Source: Collybiopsis luxurians FD-317 M1 (Eukaryota; Basidiomycota; Agaricomycetes; Agaricales; Omphalotaceae). Taken from it: a DNA stretch of 64,000 nt. The notes beneath the pieces were generated by a model. The model did no database searches and was not told the origin of the DNA. It worked only from the letters and a program-made list of their open reading frames with translations. The number at the start of each line of letters is the position of its first letter. Positions within the stretch are counted from its first letter, which is position 1. Shown one piece after another: positions 33,596 through 44,772 of this stretch. Position numbers and translations under genes: made by a program. The DNA is taken from contig KN834769.1 in the NCBI GenBank assembly GCA_000827265.1, positions 127,823 through 191,822 of the forward strand, given 5' to 3'.

Positions 33596-34671
33596 ATGGA
33601 AGCTATTGACCGTGATCCAGCTCACTCTGCCCTTCCTGCCAAACAAGTTCAGACTCCTCTGGTGAGACGAATCGTTAAACTCTTTTTTGCTGCGTCTTAC
33701 AATAGGTCTAGATTGAACACTCTTGTGCCGAGCGGGTTCTGATTTCGACTACATTTTCTGCTCATGCAAAATGGCACGTTCTTCCTCCTGACCTTGTGTT
33801 TGCGACCTGCGATTCCGTTCTGTTCTACGTACACTCTCATATTGTCGTGGCCACATCAGATAACCAATTCCACTCGTTAATCCCGACTCCCTCCATGAAT
33901 CAATCGTCCAATCCCATAATTCATGTCCCCGAGTCCTCCGAGGTGTTTAACATAATCCTTCATCTCATATACAACATACCTTCACACCAGTACATTCCTT
34001 CGTTCGATACCCTATCCAAGGCCGTTGACCGACTTCCATTCTATGGTATAAACCCAGAGTCGCATATCGTTACCAAAACACCTTTGTATAATCTCATTCT
34101 TTCCTTCGCGCCAATCTTACCCATTCGGGTCTACACCCTCGCCGCGAAGTATAACCTTCTCGACTTGGCAATCTCAGTCTCTCCTCACCTGCTCTCATTC
34201 AACCTCTCTACAGTCGACCAGGAGATGGCAGAGGCCTTGGGGCCAATTTATCTTCGCAAGTTGTTTTTCCTACATCTTGGTCGTTCTGATGCTCTTAAAA
34301 GGGTGGGGGAGACTCATAATGTCGGTTCTGCCTTCGCTGATGTTTAGATAGCTTTTATTAACACCGCCCCATCCTCATCCTCCCACTGCTGAATGCAGTT
34401 TCGATGATCAAAAATGTTTGACCCGTGCTTGGACATTGGCTTCAGGCTATCTTGTTTGGGACGCTCGACCAGGTGTGTGTTCAAGACTTAATTCGCTGTC
34501 AACGAGCTCTCACCTCTCTCGGATCCTAAAGATCTATCCATAGGGGACTTGGAATCGTGTTTCAAACCTTTGGCCGATAGTCTGGCGTGCAACGAATGTA
34601 AAGAAGGTTTGCAGGCTCGTGTTAAAGATCTTGTCGTGAATTGGTCACAAGTGAAGGTATGCGATAACTGA
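33596..34671 (+). CDS. BTB/POZ domain protein, copy 5 (intact, shorter N-terminus)
   Basis: Exons 33596-33661, 33712-34302, 34352-34472 and 34532-34671 give 918 nt (305 aa). The first exon is divergent and short (MEAIDRDPAHSALPAKQVQT), with an MEA start like copy 2. The BTB core is intact (LPPDLVFATCDSVLFYVHSH through HLIYNIPSHQYIPS). It ends at a TGA after NWSQVKVCDN. Together with copy 4 it forms the closest tandem pair in the window (about 670 bp apart). Confidence 0.82.
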
Positions 34672-35620
34672 CTAAAATTCAGTAACTCGGGAAGATTGAT
34701 CTATCGTCAGAACACTATCTGATCCTGAATTCCTTTGTGGTTCAACTATCCGCTCAGACGCAGTTTCCAAGGATATAAAATCAGAAAAGATGATCTTTCG
34801 GCGATGACGGGAGCCAGTCGTAGTGTTGTATTTTTTCTTGTATAACAAAGCTCTGTATTTCTATGTACAATAGGTATGCGCTATGGCACTGTATATATCA
34901 TGTTCATGTCAACTCCATAACCGTGCATCTGTACTAGCGATCCTTCAACTACTTCTCAAATCAACCTTTGGTTCATTCTGAGAGGACTAAGAGGAAGACC
35001 AGTATGGCCTGTACTCGTCTCGATTCATCCCGAGGACGTTGGGCGCTCATTTCGGCGAACAATTCAGCACGGTAAACAAAAGCCATTCGTGAACAAATTA
35101 CGTACTTAGAAGAATCACAGAAGCGTTCGTAGAACATCCGAGGAGAATCCATCATTGTGAGCTGAAGCAATTGCCACTAGAACGGATACATAAATTCGTC
35201 ATCACAGAAAAGGCTCTTTTGGAAAATAGACCACAGCCGATGGGCTGAAGGAACTAACAACGACGCCATTTCGATGAATTTGCCGCAGGAAGGTTAACCG
35301 ATGTTAGGAGGAGGGAGTTTCGGAGGAAAGTCGAACATACCAATATTGCTAGAAATATAACTCGAACTCGAATCATCACTAGCCAAGAAGACACAACACG
35401 TCGCTACTTTAAGTAATTGACCAGCTCTACTCATCAGGATGTCATTGCTATCGGTGACAAAGCCCTCACTCCTGGACTTGGAAAAGGTCGACGGAATGAG
35501 CGGGCTCCGAATAGGATCGGGACAAATGGCTGCGTATAGTCGTAATCAGTACAAAGGTCAGAATAATATGCATCTTACTAACACTGACGCGAATTCCCTT
35601 CTCTCCAACAATTCTGTTAA
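34672..35620. other. Intergenic region, no supported gene
   Basis: Short frames on both strands (for example 35170-34973 minus, 35439-35750 plus) lack motifs or splice support. Confidence 0.45.
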
Positions 35621-37779
35621 GTTGGGCAAAGTGGAAAGATATTTGGTGAACATTTCGGCGGGATATCCGAGTGAATGTGAAGACGACATGGTAAATTGTG
35701 ATTCACTAAAAAAAACCTGCTCCAAGAACGGCTTTTCCCAATGTACATGATATCAAAATCCACGTCGAAAATGAGATCGGCAGCGAATTAGTGCTCATCC
35801 GGTGACGAGATAGCCATATAAAGCTATGATGTACCTCAAAGGATCTGAGTCGGATGTAATAGATAACGTTATTTCACCTTCAGCGACCAGTCATTTCTGT
35901 CATTGGAAAAATGAGGGCAGGGCCTGGACCTATTGAGAAGGATATATCAAATGAGACTATCAAAGCATGAATCGATGAGTCTGTGAAGTGGGCAGGTACG
36001 CGTATGACTCCACGAATCCAGTATTCATTACAGCAAGACTCAATAGTACCACAGGCTGGTGCAATATCTCGAGCGTGACACTCCTTGATCTCACCGCTCT
36101 GGGTTGTCCAAAACGGAGGCAGAGGCAAAGAGGAAGTGAAAAGATGGAAGGCAGAGATTGATCGGCTGGCCTGAAGTCTGAAGCGCAGGACAACACCCGA
36201 CTCTCACACTACCAGACCCGGATCCGGATTACCAGAATTTAATTGCAGCAAGACTCATTGGTGTAATTTGCGGCGACTAGGTTCACTTCGGGCTACATCC
36301 CCCATGTTGATTATGCATGATTGAAAGCTGTGATTCTGCATAATGAAGGCGAGGAGAGAAGGTTGGCGAAGAGTCGAATGACGATGATGTGAACGTTCAG
36401 CGTTCCAGGGGGTAATGAGAGGTTTGTATCTTGTACAAGAAATTCAGTATTTTGTCTTGAACACAGTGGAACGGACGAGTTTAAGGCCCTGAGTCTCCAG
36501 CAATTGTCACGAAAACCCTTAAGCGGTTTCAGAGGATTTTCACGTCCATGAATGGGTTTGCGATGAACCAGCTCCCCAAATTGCCAGCGTCTGACCTGGA
36601 CATACCGTTAATGGTTTAACCTGGACTCGACTTGGGATCTCCCTCGCAAGAGCTGTGACCTCCATGAAACCTCCCGGACTCTTCCTTCACTTTGAAATTC
36701 CACCCATACGCTGGGATGACAATTGGCCATGTCCAAGTCTAGATAAAAACACGCCTGAAGCTCACGCTCACTCACTATGGATCCTTGAGATGTCGGGCAG
36801 AGATAACAAGGGGATTTGGGTACAGTACCCTTTCGCCCTTCTTCAGAGGCTAACTCGACGCTTGTCTGCAGCACAAGGCCACTACGAAGAGGATAGGAAG
36901 GGGGTTCACCGTTGAGATGATAGAGAATGGTGGAAATGAAAAAGGTACGTACTTACATTAGCACGAATCGCGACGTTCTTTGTTGGCAAAGAAGTGTGCT
37001 CATTCGTTAGGTTGTTCCAGGTTATTCGTAAGGTTGTTTGGGCGCTAAATCCAAAAGTGCCGGGCGGCTCTAGTTCAAGAGTAATTTCGTGGATCGTTAC
37101 TAGCTAAGGCTTCCGATTTTGTCGTCACAGATCACTCAGCAGCTCGTCCAGTGCCACCTAATCGTGCTCTAACACGAACTACTCAACCTGTAAGTTTTAC
37201 TGAAATCTGAAAGACAAGAATGGAATACCTGCATGCGTTGACTCTTGGCCTGCACTGCAAGACTTTTCATTCAATGGAGTATCCATCTCCGTAAAGCCAG
37301 CCTGAGCATTCATAGGTAAACCTTTGAATGCTTTTAGAAAAAAGGGCGAAAACGGAATGAAAAAAAAAATACAAAAATAGTCATCTTGTCTAGTGATGAC
37401 GACTCGGACAGTTAACCTTTGTACCATCAAGGAAAGCGATACAGTCTCGCAGTCAAGTCCCCGATCTGCCCGAGAGTATGTCATATTTGGAGAGCATACG
37501 CGTCAGTCCTATCAATTTTTTTGTGGCACAGGCCATTACGCTTCGCTTATTTTTTTCAATACCCATGTCGCTTGACGATCGGTACGATGATGCCAGTATA
37601 TACATCACTGGAGTTCTTTCTCTCTTTGTTTTACGCCTTCTGTGCGTCATGGATTAGGTCCAAAGACATATATAAACACAGAAGAAAAAGACGTCTACTA
37701 CGCAATACAAAAGCACTCTTCTAACACTCATACTACTCACTCGTATTCAAGCTACCACTCTTGAAAGAAAGCCTTCACC

Positions 37780-38485
37780 ATGACGAAACAAACTAGTGCC
37801 GACAACACCAACGCCACTTACGAAGTACGTATATCTAAAGGACTGCATTTTCTTTGTTCACTACTGACTCAATATTTAGGCTGGAGACCATGTTCAGTAC
37901 CAAGCTGTCGGTGGCAATGTCCCCAACTCTACTACTCAAGGAGAGGTTACTGAGGTCATCACTGGCAAGGAACCTGCTGGTGAGACTGGCATTCAAGTCA
38001 ATGTACTGTTGCATTTTGAGCACTTCGTAAGGGGTGGGACAGTGGGACAAATCATATGAAATTTATTTTTTGTAAGTGCCTGTTGGACACTGGGACATGA
38101 AGGAATTTACGAAATTCAACTACTATAAAAGGTTAAGTGCCCACAGGTGCCTGGGAAAATTTTTGTAAGAGCTTGATTGGACACTGGACAGGGCGGGACA
38201 TTTTGTTTTGTAAGATGCCCTTCGGACACAGGACATACGAAGTGCTTAAAATGGGACAGTATGTTCCAATTTTGCATTTTTTTTTCTGCTTTTTTTATGG
38301 TTCTGATTCAATTATTTACTAGGCCTCTTCTGACAATCCTCATTATGTTATCTGCAACGATAAGGTTTAGTTCTCATTCTTTGGCTGAGTGGCTCTACCG
38401 ATAGAATGCTGACTCTGAATACTCTTGATAGACCGGGAAAGAGACCGCTTACAAGGAGAAGAATATCGAAGGAACGACCGAGTAG
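37780..38485 (+). CDS. HVA1/TUDOR (DUF2945-type) small protein, copy 2, with MITE in intron 2
   Basis: Four exons encode MTKQTSADNTNATYE, AGDHVQYQAVGGNVPNSTTQ with GEVTEVITGKEPAGETG, ASSDNPHYVICNDK and TGKETAYKEKNIEGTTE. A TUDOR-type barrel is expected from family knowledge; members are small, often stress-related proteins. No stop is present. Relative to copy 3, the conserved DDPRYVI has become DNPHYVI. A 254-bp MITE lies in the second intron, directly behind the splice donor, changing GTATGT to GTACTG; splicing of this copy may be impaired. Confidence 0.72.
38006..38259. mobile_element. 254-bp MITE with 24-bp TIR inserted in a TA at a 5' splice site
   Basis: Left end CTGTTGCATTTTGAGCACTT and the reverse complement of the right end CTGTCCCATTTTAAGCACTT, then CGTA in both: 21 of 24 positions match. 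TA is present at 38004-38005 and 38260-38261. HVA1 copies 1 and 3 give the empty site. The interior has several GGACACTGG/GGACA repeats. Confidence 0.85.
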
Positions 38486-39292
38486 ATGTCTAATTGAACC
38501 TAAGCAAAGAATATATTCATATTGTATACATAGTTTGTAATTGCAGCGTTTCAGAAAATTGACATGTCTTTCGTGCTAGCTACTTTGAAGTTATTAAACA
38601 CAGCAGCTGCTATATGCGCAGAGAGAATCCTGCATCAAAGAGCAGATCCTAAGGCTAAGGAGCTTGGCGGACGTGCCGGACGGCGGTCAATTTTCAAGTC
38701 CTAAATAAGGAAAATATTCGAACACGGCCGCTTCGAAGGCCAAAAGATAGATCTCTGATGCACCGAGAGGATCTCTCTGTCCCATTCCCAAAGTCCGGAT
38801 GCGGAGTCAAATTTGGTTGAGTGGTACTTGGTACATGCCTAAAAATAACAATTTACATCTCGTAATACCACTATTTCACTACATTTTCGTAGACTTATCA
38901 AGACCCGCCATTTGGGTATTGCTAGATAGGGTGCGAGATAAGCATGAACTGCACAGACCTGCGCTCTAGCTTCTAATCGGGTTTTATTCTGTGAAAATTG
39001 TTCGAGCGATTTTCGCGCACCGGCTTTCGCCGTCGGAGATGGAGCGGGCCGAACGCTGCCAGGGAATCAAGTCGTGTATCAACTTGTATTTTCCCCCTTG
39101 CGGTCTGCGAACGGAACTGCGATGGAAATTCGATTTAGTGACAGACAGCCAATTCGCGGACATCGTATTGATAAATTATGTAACGGCTTCAGGTGTGCTG
39201 GACGCCCGGTCAATACCATTCCCTAAAGCTCGTTAATTTCTCATATGATAGAAAGAAAAAAAAAAAAGAGGAAGGGGACCATGTCCAGCCTC

Positions 39293-39406
39293 TACTGACG
39301 ACGGGACTTGAACCCGCAACCTTAGCTATGACCATTTTATCAATAGCTATGCTATTGTCAAGGAGGTCACTGGAAAGCTACGCAGTTACCCTTCTGCCAC
39401 GCCAGT
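39293..39406 (-). tRNA. tRNA-Trp (CCA), intron-containing
   Basis: Minus strand, 114 nt. ACTGGCG/CGTCAGT acceptor with discriminator A; A box TGGCAGAAGGG; anticodon stem TAGCT/AGCTA with loop TTCCAG (anticodon CCA); an intron of about 42 nt after position 37; five-base variable loop; T arm GCGGG-TTCAAGT-CCCGT. A run of T follows about 35 nt downstream (complement of the A-run at 39256-39268), fitting Pol III termination. Best-preserved copy together with 51278-51391. Confidence 0.75.
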
Positions 39407-39941
39407 ATTCCAAAAACTTGAGATACCGTTAATTAGATCCTACCCTAGCATAGATCAGCAGGCAATAGGAAAGAGAAACGCTACAGTTTTAGTGGGAGGA
39501 GGAATAAATGATTGAAAAGCTGATAAAAAAATAGGGCATGCGGACGCGAATGAGAATTTACTTCCTGACTATCACGGTTCAGCGCTCAGCGCTCAGCGTG
39601 CAACCTATCGTCGTCCACTTCTCGGCGTACCTTGTCCTACTCCTCCAATGATGTGGAAGAACCCCAGAGAACTCGACGCAGATTTGAGCTTTTATCCGGA
39701 TTCGACCGTCCCTTTGTGTTCCCCTCTTCCAAGCAACAAGCCCAATCGTCTGCCTCTGCTGGCAGTTCTTTGAAGTCCATGCCGCCTTTAGAAATTTTTC
39801 CGAGACAGCAGAAGGAGGACATCGGAGAGTCGAAATTGGGAACCAGGTGCGTGCAGGCCTGCTTCTGCAGTCAAAGCTTTTGGAACTGAGTGCCAACTCC
39901 TTGACCAGTTCTTACCTCTGCGACACCTCTACCGCCACCTA

Positions 39942-40049
39942 GACACTGTCAACACTCTCTGGCTCGTAGACACTGTCAATACTCCCTGGCTCGTGGACAC
40001 TGTCAACACTCCCTGGCTCGTAGACACTGTCAACACTCTCTGGCTCGTC
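39942..40049. repeat. 27-bp minisatellite, 4 units
   Basis: Unit GACACTGTCAACACTCCCTG followed by GCTCGTA starts at 39942, 39969, 39996 and 40023. The same four-unit array is at 51940-52047; block C copy 1 has one unit (about 25751). Confidence 0.85.
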
Positions 40050-40664
40050 GGATCTCGTTCTGCCAGCGCTCTCCTCGGCACGAACTCGTAGAACTTATGC
40101 CCTTCGCTCTTCGCAGCCCATAATACCACCCAGCTCCTCATACCATTCTCTTTTACAGACTCGGGGCTTTCAGGGCTCACAGACGCAAAAGATTTTCTGA
40201 ACCTCACGAACGTAGTGGCCAATCTTTTTTTTAAAAAAAATTCAAAAAAAAAAACATGATTTCCGCGTATAATCCTTGCTTTGAAAGTCTGTTCATTCAG
40301 TATACAAAGAAAAAGTCTCGACCAACATTTAGATCCAACTCGGGTCCTCACTCGCCGCTACAGCGGATATCGGTGCAACCATACAGGCTGCAAGCAGGAC
40401 CACGTACATTCAAAACTCGTCCAGACGTACAGATCTCCGGCGGTAAGGGGGCTCCGGTTTGAGGCAAAAGCACAGCGACCGGACCCTACTAGAAAAGCTT
40501 AGCTGAGGTTTCAAGAATTTTCGAGACCCATTTCTACCGAAAAAAAAAATAATTCAAGCTCAACCAAAAATAGCAGAAAAAATTCCTGGATGCGCTTCTA
40601 GCATGATAAGTACAACTCTTTAACATTCCTTGTTCAGCCCTTTGAGCCTAAAGTACCTAGGGAC

Positions 40665-40823
40665 CATCTGTAATTTGTCAACTCAGTCAGTGGACAGATA
40701 CCTCATCCCCAAGCCTATCATTCCCGGTAACACCAGCACGAAGATTCCCTTGGTTCTCTTGGTCTGCCGAGTCTTCTCATCGTGGTCAGGTTGCCTACGT
40801 CGGTTGGATGTTGGTGTATCTAT
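40665..40823 (+). pseudogene. Short chitin synthase C-terminal fragment
   Basis: Matches 52625-52740 (CAACTCAGTCAGT, GACAGATACCTCATC and GGTTGGATGTTGGTGTATCT) but is interrupted by about 30 extra bases and ends abruptly at the junction with the BTB copy 6 flank. It is too short to function. Confidence 0.6.
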
Positions 40824-40933
40824 AATGGTGCATCAACCTTAGGCTCAACGGCGTAACAAAACTGATGTCAAAAATTCATCAGACTGACATAGACGTGAGA
40901 GAATTCTGACCCACAGCCTTCCAATGTGGAAAA

Positions 40934-41229
40934 CCCGCCCGCACAAAGTTTATGTAAGCTCTCACGCTGATAACGATAGGCGCTCGGGAGGTTTGGTTAG
41001 GTTAGTTAGGGTTTTTGCACGCCGCAGGCGTGCCCGGCTAGCTGGTTAGGGTTTGGTTAGGGTTGGTTAGCGGTTAGGACGGGGGTTTGGGGGCGGAGCC
41101 CCTATGGTTAGGGTTCGGGGTTGAGGATATCGAAAAAAAAATTTAAGTTCATATTCACATGCTATGGTAGATAAGCCTAAAATGGTTAAGATAAGATTGA
41201 TAAGCTTATGTAACGTTTGTGCGGGCAGG
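40934..41229. mobile_element. TIR element with GGTTAG-rich interior in the BTB copy 6 upstream region
   Basis: The left end CCCGCCCGCACAAAGTTTAT continues GTAAGCT; the reverse complement of the right end is CCTGCCCGCACAAACGTTAC then ATAAGCT, a good inverted repeat of about 27 bp. The interior has many GGTTAG/TTAGGG-like units (40990-41110) and two strong hairpins (GCACGCC-GCA-GGCGTGC and GGGGC-GGA-GCCCC). The TSD was not determined. Confidence 0.65.
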
Positions 41230-41354
41230 ATACTCTCCAATGTTCTCTCTGTATCGGCGGACCGGGAGTATGGCACGTTCAGTTTTTGGGCTGGATTTTA
41301 AAGCGGACAGACTTACAGCTCCACTGGGAAAACCCTTTCGCTCTTCAGTCAAGG

Positions 41355-42472
41355 ATGGAATGGGGTCCGATTCTTCAGTTCCCTGACTTCCAAGATAATG
41401 ATTCACAGTTCATGTACGATTATGCTGCTCCCATTATGCAAATGCCAACTCCCCCGGTAAGGCAAATGCTTGCTCTTTTTTATCGGCATCTCAGACATGG
41501 GGTACTCGCAGAAAAGCGATGTTACTTCTGACAGCGTTGAGCGAGTCCTGATTTCGACTACATTCTCTGCTCATGCAAAATGGCACGCTCTTCCTCCTGA
41601 CCTTGTGTTTGCGACGTCCGATTCCGTTCGGTTCTATGTCCACTCTCATATCGTCCTGGCCGCATCAGATAATCGATTCCACTCCTTAATTCCGATTCCT
41701 CCGATAGGTCAATCATCCAATCCCGAGATTCATGTCCCCGAGTCTTCTGAGGTGTTTAATATAATCCTTCATCTCATATACAACATACCTTCAAGCCAGT
41801 ATTCTCCTTCGTTCGATACCGTATCCAAGGCCGCTGACTGACTTTCGTTCTACGGGATAAACGCAAAGGCACACATCAGTGCCAAAACACCCTTGCATAA
41901 CCTCATTCTTTCCTTCGCGCCAATCTTACCCATTCGGGTCTACACCCTCGCCGCGAAGCATGATCTTCTCGACTTGGCAATCTCAGCTTCTCCTAACCTG
42001 CTCTCATTCAATCTCTCTACAATTGATCAGGAAATGGCAGAGGCTATGGGACCAATTTATCTTCGCAAGTTGTTTTTCCTTCATATTGGTCGTTCCGATG
42101 CTCTTAAAAGGGTGAGAGAGAAGCTCATAGTGTCGGTTCTGCCTTCGCTGATGTTTGAACAGCATTTACTGGAGCTACCCCATCCTCACGCTCCTACTGC
42201 TGAGTGTAGCTTCAACGATCAAAAATCCTTGACTCGTGCTTGGGCATTGGCTTCAGCCTATTTCGCTTGGGACGCTCGACCAGGTGTGTATTCAAGACTC
42301 GATTCGCTACCAACGAGCTCTCATCTCGGATCCTAAAGATATATCCATAGGGGCCTTGGAATCGTGTCTTAAACCTTTGGCCGATCATTTAACGTGCGAC
42401 GAGTGTAAAGGAAGCTTGCAGGCCCACATCAAAAATCTCGTCATAAATTGGTCACAAGTGAAGGTATTGTGA
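41355..42472 (+). pseudogene. BTB/POZ domain protein, copy 6 (TGA and lost acceptor)
   Basis: Same layout as copy 3: exon 1 at 41355-41456 (MEWGPILQFPDFQDNDSQFM), then BTB core and helices to 42472. Two lesions. The codon for Arg in AVDRLSFYGI is TGA at 41839-41841 (GAC TGA CTT; GAC CGA CTT in copies 3-5), a C to T change. The acceptor region of intron 1 is shortened, so any AG used at 41494 leaves exon 2 out of frame by two bases. The remaining 3' part (41893-42336 and on) is well preserved, so loss is recent. Confidence 0.8.
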
Positions 42473-43520
42473 TATTTGACCACTTATAAGTTATATTAAC
42501 TGGGGAAGATTGATCCATAGTCCCCGACAGAGCACCATTTGATCTTCAATATCTCCACCTATGCGTCGGTAGGCATTATTCAGGTCTCTGCGCAAACACG
42601 ACAGCAACGATGAGACATGGGTGTGAGCCACGAACGCCGGGGTCTGTCAGGTGTAGCATTGCAGTCTTTCTTGTATTACTCTATATTTGACTTGAGCACT
42701 TTGTATATGTATCTATAGCTGACCAGTGTAAGGATGCGTTCATCGATTCCTCTTTGACCTAACCGCTTATACTTATTTCTGCTTCTCTTTTACATGAGAT
42801 GTTAATACTGTCTAGCTTCGGAGCTTACAACTTCATTTCGAGCAGTTTCGAGCCCACTACCTTAGCCCATGTTATTCTTTGGAGGGAGTTCCATCACCGC
42901 TTCGACCAACGCTCGGCTCGGCTAGCTGCGGCTCGGCTACAACGGCTTTTGCCCAGTAGGCTCCGACGACTCGGCTTAGCTCGGCGGGACATGGGCTCTA
43001 TGTCAGTAGTAATCGGCTTAGCGCGCCATGGCTCAAGCATATACCCACACTTCTAGACGCTTGAGAGTCATTTGGTTTTCTCTGCCCTGCTTGGCCTCAA
43101 GCCAAAACTGACCATCGGCGCATGAAGGCGGAGTACCCGTGAACCAGACCCACAACTCCCGGGCCCGAGCTGATCAGTAGTGTTTGTTCTTCTTCGCACT
43201 GTGATACCTTCTGATCCCATTGCAAAGTGAGCGAGGTTAATCTAATCTCGAACAGAAAGATGTTCAAGGAATTCATTTGGCCAAACAGTTCCCTCCTACT
43301 TCATGTTGGCTTAGCATTTAGTGAACAATGGCCGAAAAATACTAGGGGAATCCTTGTCATTAATATAGCAGAAAATGATGCAGCTTTCTTGAAAATCTAT
43401 TGCATAACAAGTAACCCTTTTTTTGAGTGACAACAATTGCCATTCCTCCTGAGGATATCGATATGACTTGAGTCTTGAACATTCATTCCTTGTTCAAATT
43501 AGCATGGTATAAGATGGGAT
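42473..43520. repeat. Segmental duplication block A, copy 2
   Basis: Colinear with 20772-21790 downstream of BTB copy 3, with small indels (for example around 42900-43060). The duplication therefore includes the BTB gene plus at least 1 kb of 3' flank and, after a unique interval, the phosphatase 5' end. Confidence 0.7.
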
Positions 43521-44510
43521 CTGTGAATTTGCAGTATTTTACCACTTGCAAGTGTGGACTGCTGCAATTAATTGTGCAGTAAATATGAACCCAGAAAAGT
43601 TGGATGATGCAAGTAGTGCATGTACTAATTTGCATGCACCTGGAGAATAAATTCAAATTCATTTGAGCTTCAGAGGCAAGTAATTATATCCACATAATGT
43701 TTATGTCAATTTCCAGGTCTTATTAGTATCTTCAAATCCCATAACTTTTTGTGGCTCCAACATTATTCTTCTTGACAATACCGTTCCAGCCCCCCTGCTT
43801 CTTTCTTTCCTTCTATTTCCCTACTTGAACCCTCTTCCAGCGAGTCAATACAATTGACCAATCAAATGGAGTGGAAGTAGTGTTTAACAAGCAATGAGAG
43901 CGGAGAGCGAACAGCGAGCAGACTGGCAACCTCATAATGGATGAATCGGATTTGGCTAAGTTGCGCTTCTTCGCCTACTTGACAGTATTTGATGGGACAG
44001 GGAAAAGAACAATGAGTACCATGAATAGAACCTATCTTGGAGGGCAAAGTCTGTGCGGATGACCTTGCTGAGAAGGATTCACATAGGTCCGAGCATCTCC
44101 GGCTTTGATGGGATCTTACAAGTTGGCTCAAGCTCAAGAAAGTTGAAAGAAGTTGACGAAAGAATTATTATTTCCATGAATTTGAAGTTGGTCAGCATTA
44201 CTACAAGGACACCAAATGTTTCGTGATGTCAGAAGCTGCGGCTGCGCCATATCTAGCATATGACGTTCTCTATCGGGATGCCGGCATTAGTGGATGTCTT
44301 TCCTGTCTTTCCTGTCTTTCCTATCTTTCCTGTTGGGTATGAGGAACCCCAGCAGTATCTATACCTCTTTTCTTCTCTTCTCTTCTCTTCTTCTCTTCTC
44401 TTTTTCCCCTGTGTCGCAACTGAATATGGCAAAACTACGTCATATTCACCCCATTAAGGAGAAAATATGTCATTGTTCCCGCCAAGGACGAATCCTTCTC
44501 TTCAATCCGG
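43521..44510. other. Unique spacer upstream of the phosphatase gene
   Basis: No gene supported. It holds a CTTTCCTGT tandem run (44297-44335) and a pyrimidine-rich TCTTC run (44369-44405), about 370-480 bp before the phosphatase ATG. The equivalent position in the truncated copy has a solo LTR instead. Confidence 0.5.
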
Positions 44511-44772
44511 ATCTTCTAGAACTCCAACAATCAATTGATAGGCTATGGTGAAGCAGACTGCTAATACTTTACTTATTCTATCTAGAACTCCAACAATCAA
44601 TCGATAGGCTATGGAGAAGTAGATTGCTAATACTTTTCTTATTCTATGTTGTAATAACAGTTGATATATATTACGAGGGGACGATGATCGATGACCCCCG
44701 GAATACGTATTATATGACCTGGAGGCCGGAAAGCATTCGTATATTATCTGCCTGCGTTTTTGGTTCTGCAGT

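Larger units (their letters stand above)
35628..40823. repeat. 5.2-kb segmental duplication, copy 2 (colinear with 47788-52735)
   Basis: Starts near AGTTGGGCAAAGTGGAAAG (compare 47793) and ends in a chitin-synthase fragment joined to the BTB copy 6 flank at about 40823. In order it holds a non-coding 5' part, an HVA1/TUDOR gene (37780-38485), a tRNA(Trp) gene (39293-39406), a Ser/Arg-rich frame (39632-39889), a minisatellite (39942-40049) and the chitin-synthase piece (40665-40823). Differences from the sister copy are indels, including the MITE at 38006. Confidence 0.75.

Noticed and set aside
40990..41115. GGTTAG-rich stretch as a telomere or telomere scar
   Set aside because: Units are irregular and few, enclosed by inverted repeats, with genes on both sides; treated as the interior of a TIR element.
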